In this document: in pieces, positions 63,301 through 64,000 of the stretch
Layout of the letters: each line of letters begins with the position of its first letter
How positions within the stretch are numbered: the first letter of the stretch is position 1
Assembly: GCA_963513935.1 (NCBI GenBank)
Contig: OY740768.1
Coordinates: 21,637,177-21,701,176, forward strand
DNA: 64,000 nt
Direction: 5' to 3'
DNA from: Aphrophora alni
Lineage: Eukaryota; Arthropoda; Insecta; Hemiptera; Aphrophoridae
Program-made: the position numbers and the translations under genes
The notes under the pieces: model-generated
Told to the model about the DNA's origin: nothing
The model's database searches: none
Seen by the model: the letters and a program-made list of their open reading frames with translations, nothing else

Positions 63301-63423
63301 CTTTACCCGTCCTATGTTATTTGTGAATAAAATCAATTAAATATTGTGTTTTAAATATACTGTATTTGTATGGGCATCATTAAGACACCTAAAAAAAATT
63401 AATAAACACAAACACACACAAAA
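60386..63423. other. spacer, no supported gene
   Basis: The 138-codon plus frame at 60425-60841 is Lys/Asn/Phe/Tyr-rich, continues a repeat shared with 46.3 kb where it is closed, and shows no motif. 61280-61450 is somewhat G+C-richer but unidentified. Confidence 0.4.
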
Positions 63424-63728
63424 AGATGTTGTAGGGGCCATTTTTCTTACCCTACGCCATTTGAAAAGTGTCAAAACTAATTTAGCACTAGTGTATAGGA
63501 ACGACAGCTAACAGCTACAATTACAATAACTGGAAATTTTGCGAGATAAATTCAACAAAATTCGAACAATCTAGTTATGTTTCAATGAGGCGCTATCGAG
63601 AGTTCAAAAATCGACTATTGTCTTGCTTATAAGGAAAACTGGAATTCCGCTTTAGACTCAACACGATTGCTACAGTTTCCATCGCAATTAGATCACGTCG
63701 AAATGTTTAAACGCTTTGAATGGGATTT
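63424..63728 (+). repeat. family D repeat, copy 2
   Basis: Partner of 48236-48545, same order of landmarks. It places the right end of the window about 15 kb after the matching point in unit gamma. Confidence 0.8.
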
Positions 63729-63868
63729 TTTTTTTTTAATACAATTCCTAATAATAATTGTGCATGACTCATTTCATCTCTACGGTTAGTTGTAAATAAA
63801 TCTGAATGTTTCCTGAATTCTTGTACTATTTGTAACGAAAGATTTAAAAAATATTAAAATAATTGATA

Positions 63869-63889
63869 ATATATATATATATATATATA
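63869..63889. repeat. (AT)n microsatellite
   Basis: About ten AT units. Confidence 0.9.
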
Positions 63890-64000
63890 AATTATAATTA
63901 CAACAATCTTTTAATTTTAATTTACAGGATCTTGCTAAGATATAATAAAATAAAATGTTAAATATTGTGTTACTGCCGAAAAAAAAAATCATGTTACTCT

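Noticed and set aside
1..64000. CRISPR arrays, operons, ribosome-binding sites, riboswitches, tRNA or rRNA genes
   Set aside because: Nothing with regular spacers, bacterial gene density or tRNA box structure was seen. The window is eukaryotic.

Overview
The window is strongly A+T-rich, gene-poor eukaryotic DNA. Several signs point to an arthropod, most likely an insect: a Ty3/gypsy-class LTR retrotransposon, two Penelope-like elements with GIY-YIG endonuclease domains, a mariner-type transposase relic, long microsatellites, and short runs of the insect telomere motif TTAGG. I see no intact host gene, rRNA, tRNA or CRISPR array. Almost everything I can support is a mobile element, its relic, or an older noncoding repeat.

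Layout. 0-7.4 kb: A+T-rich DNA with a decayed Penelope endonuclease (about 3.4-3.9 kb) and copies of dispersed repeats. 7454-17524: a complete minus-strand Ty3/gypsy-type element of about 10.07 kb, bounded by a GTAG duplication, with nearly identical 1.95 kb LTRs, a primer site matching the 3' end of initiator tRNA-Met, gag with two CCHC knuckles, a -1 slippery heptamer, pol (PR-RT-RNaseH-IN) and a polypurine tract. Its ORFs carry one in-frame stop in gag, plus a frameshift and a stop near the end of pol, so this copy looks recent but damaged, unless some lesions are assembly errors. 18752-19827: a 5'-truncated Penelope-like element with inverted terminal repeats of 155 bp around a GIY-YIG reading frame and an exact 12-bp target duplication.

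20-64 kb: diverged DNA in which the same noncoding blocks recur in a similar order. I read this as at least three or four old copies of one long unit (about 20.4-28.5, 32.7-39.0, 40.4-46.3 and 52.1-60.4 kb), later interrupted by insertions. The insertions include a 911-bp foldback element with TA duplications (37721-38631), a mariner-type DDxD relic (33553-33892), a palindrome made of Penelope-like terminal repeats (31171-31351), a pure ATATT array of about 300 bp (34381-34677), and three islands of coding-like DNA (28.98-29.34, 46.7-47.3 and 52.6-53.7 kb) that I cannot assign.

The retroelements encode their own replication functions, and no host pathway can be read here. The observations most worth following up are the long-period duplicated array, the gag-pol recoding site, the Penelope element with its target duplication, extension and hammerhead-like motif, and the unassigned coding-like islands.
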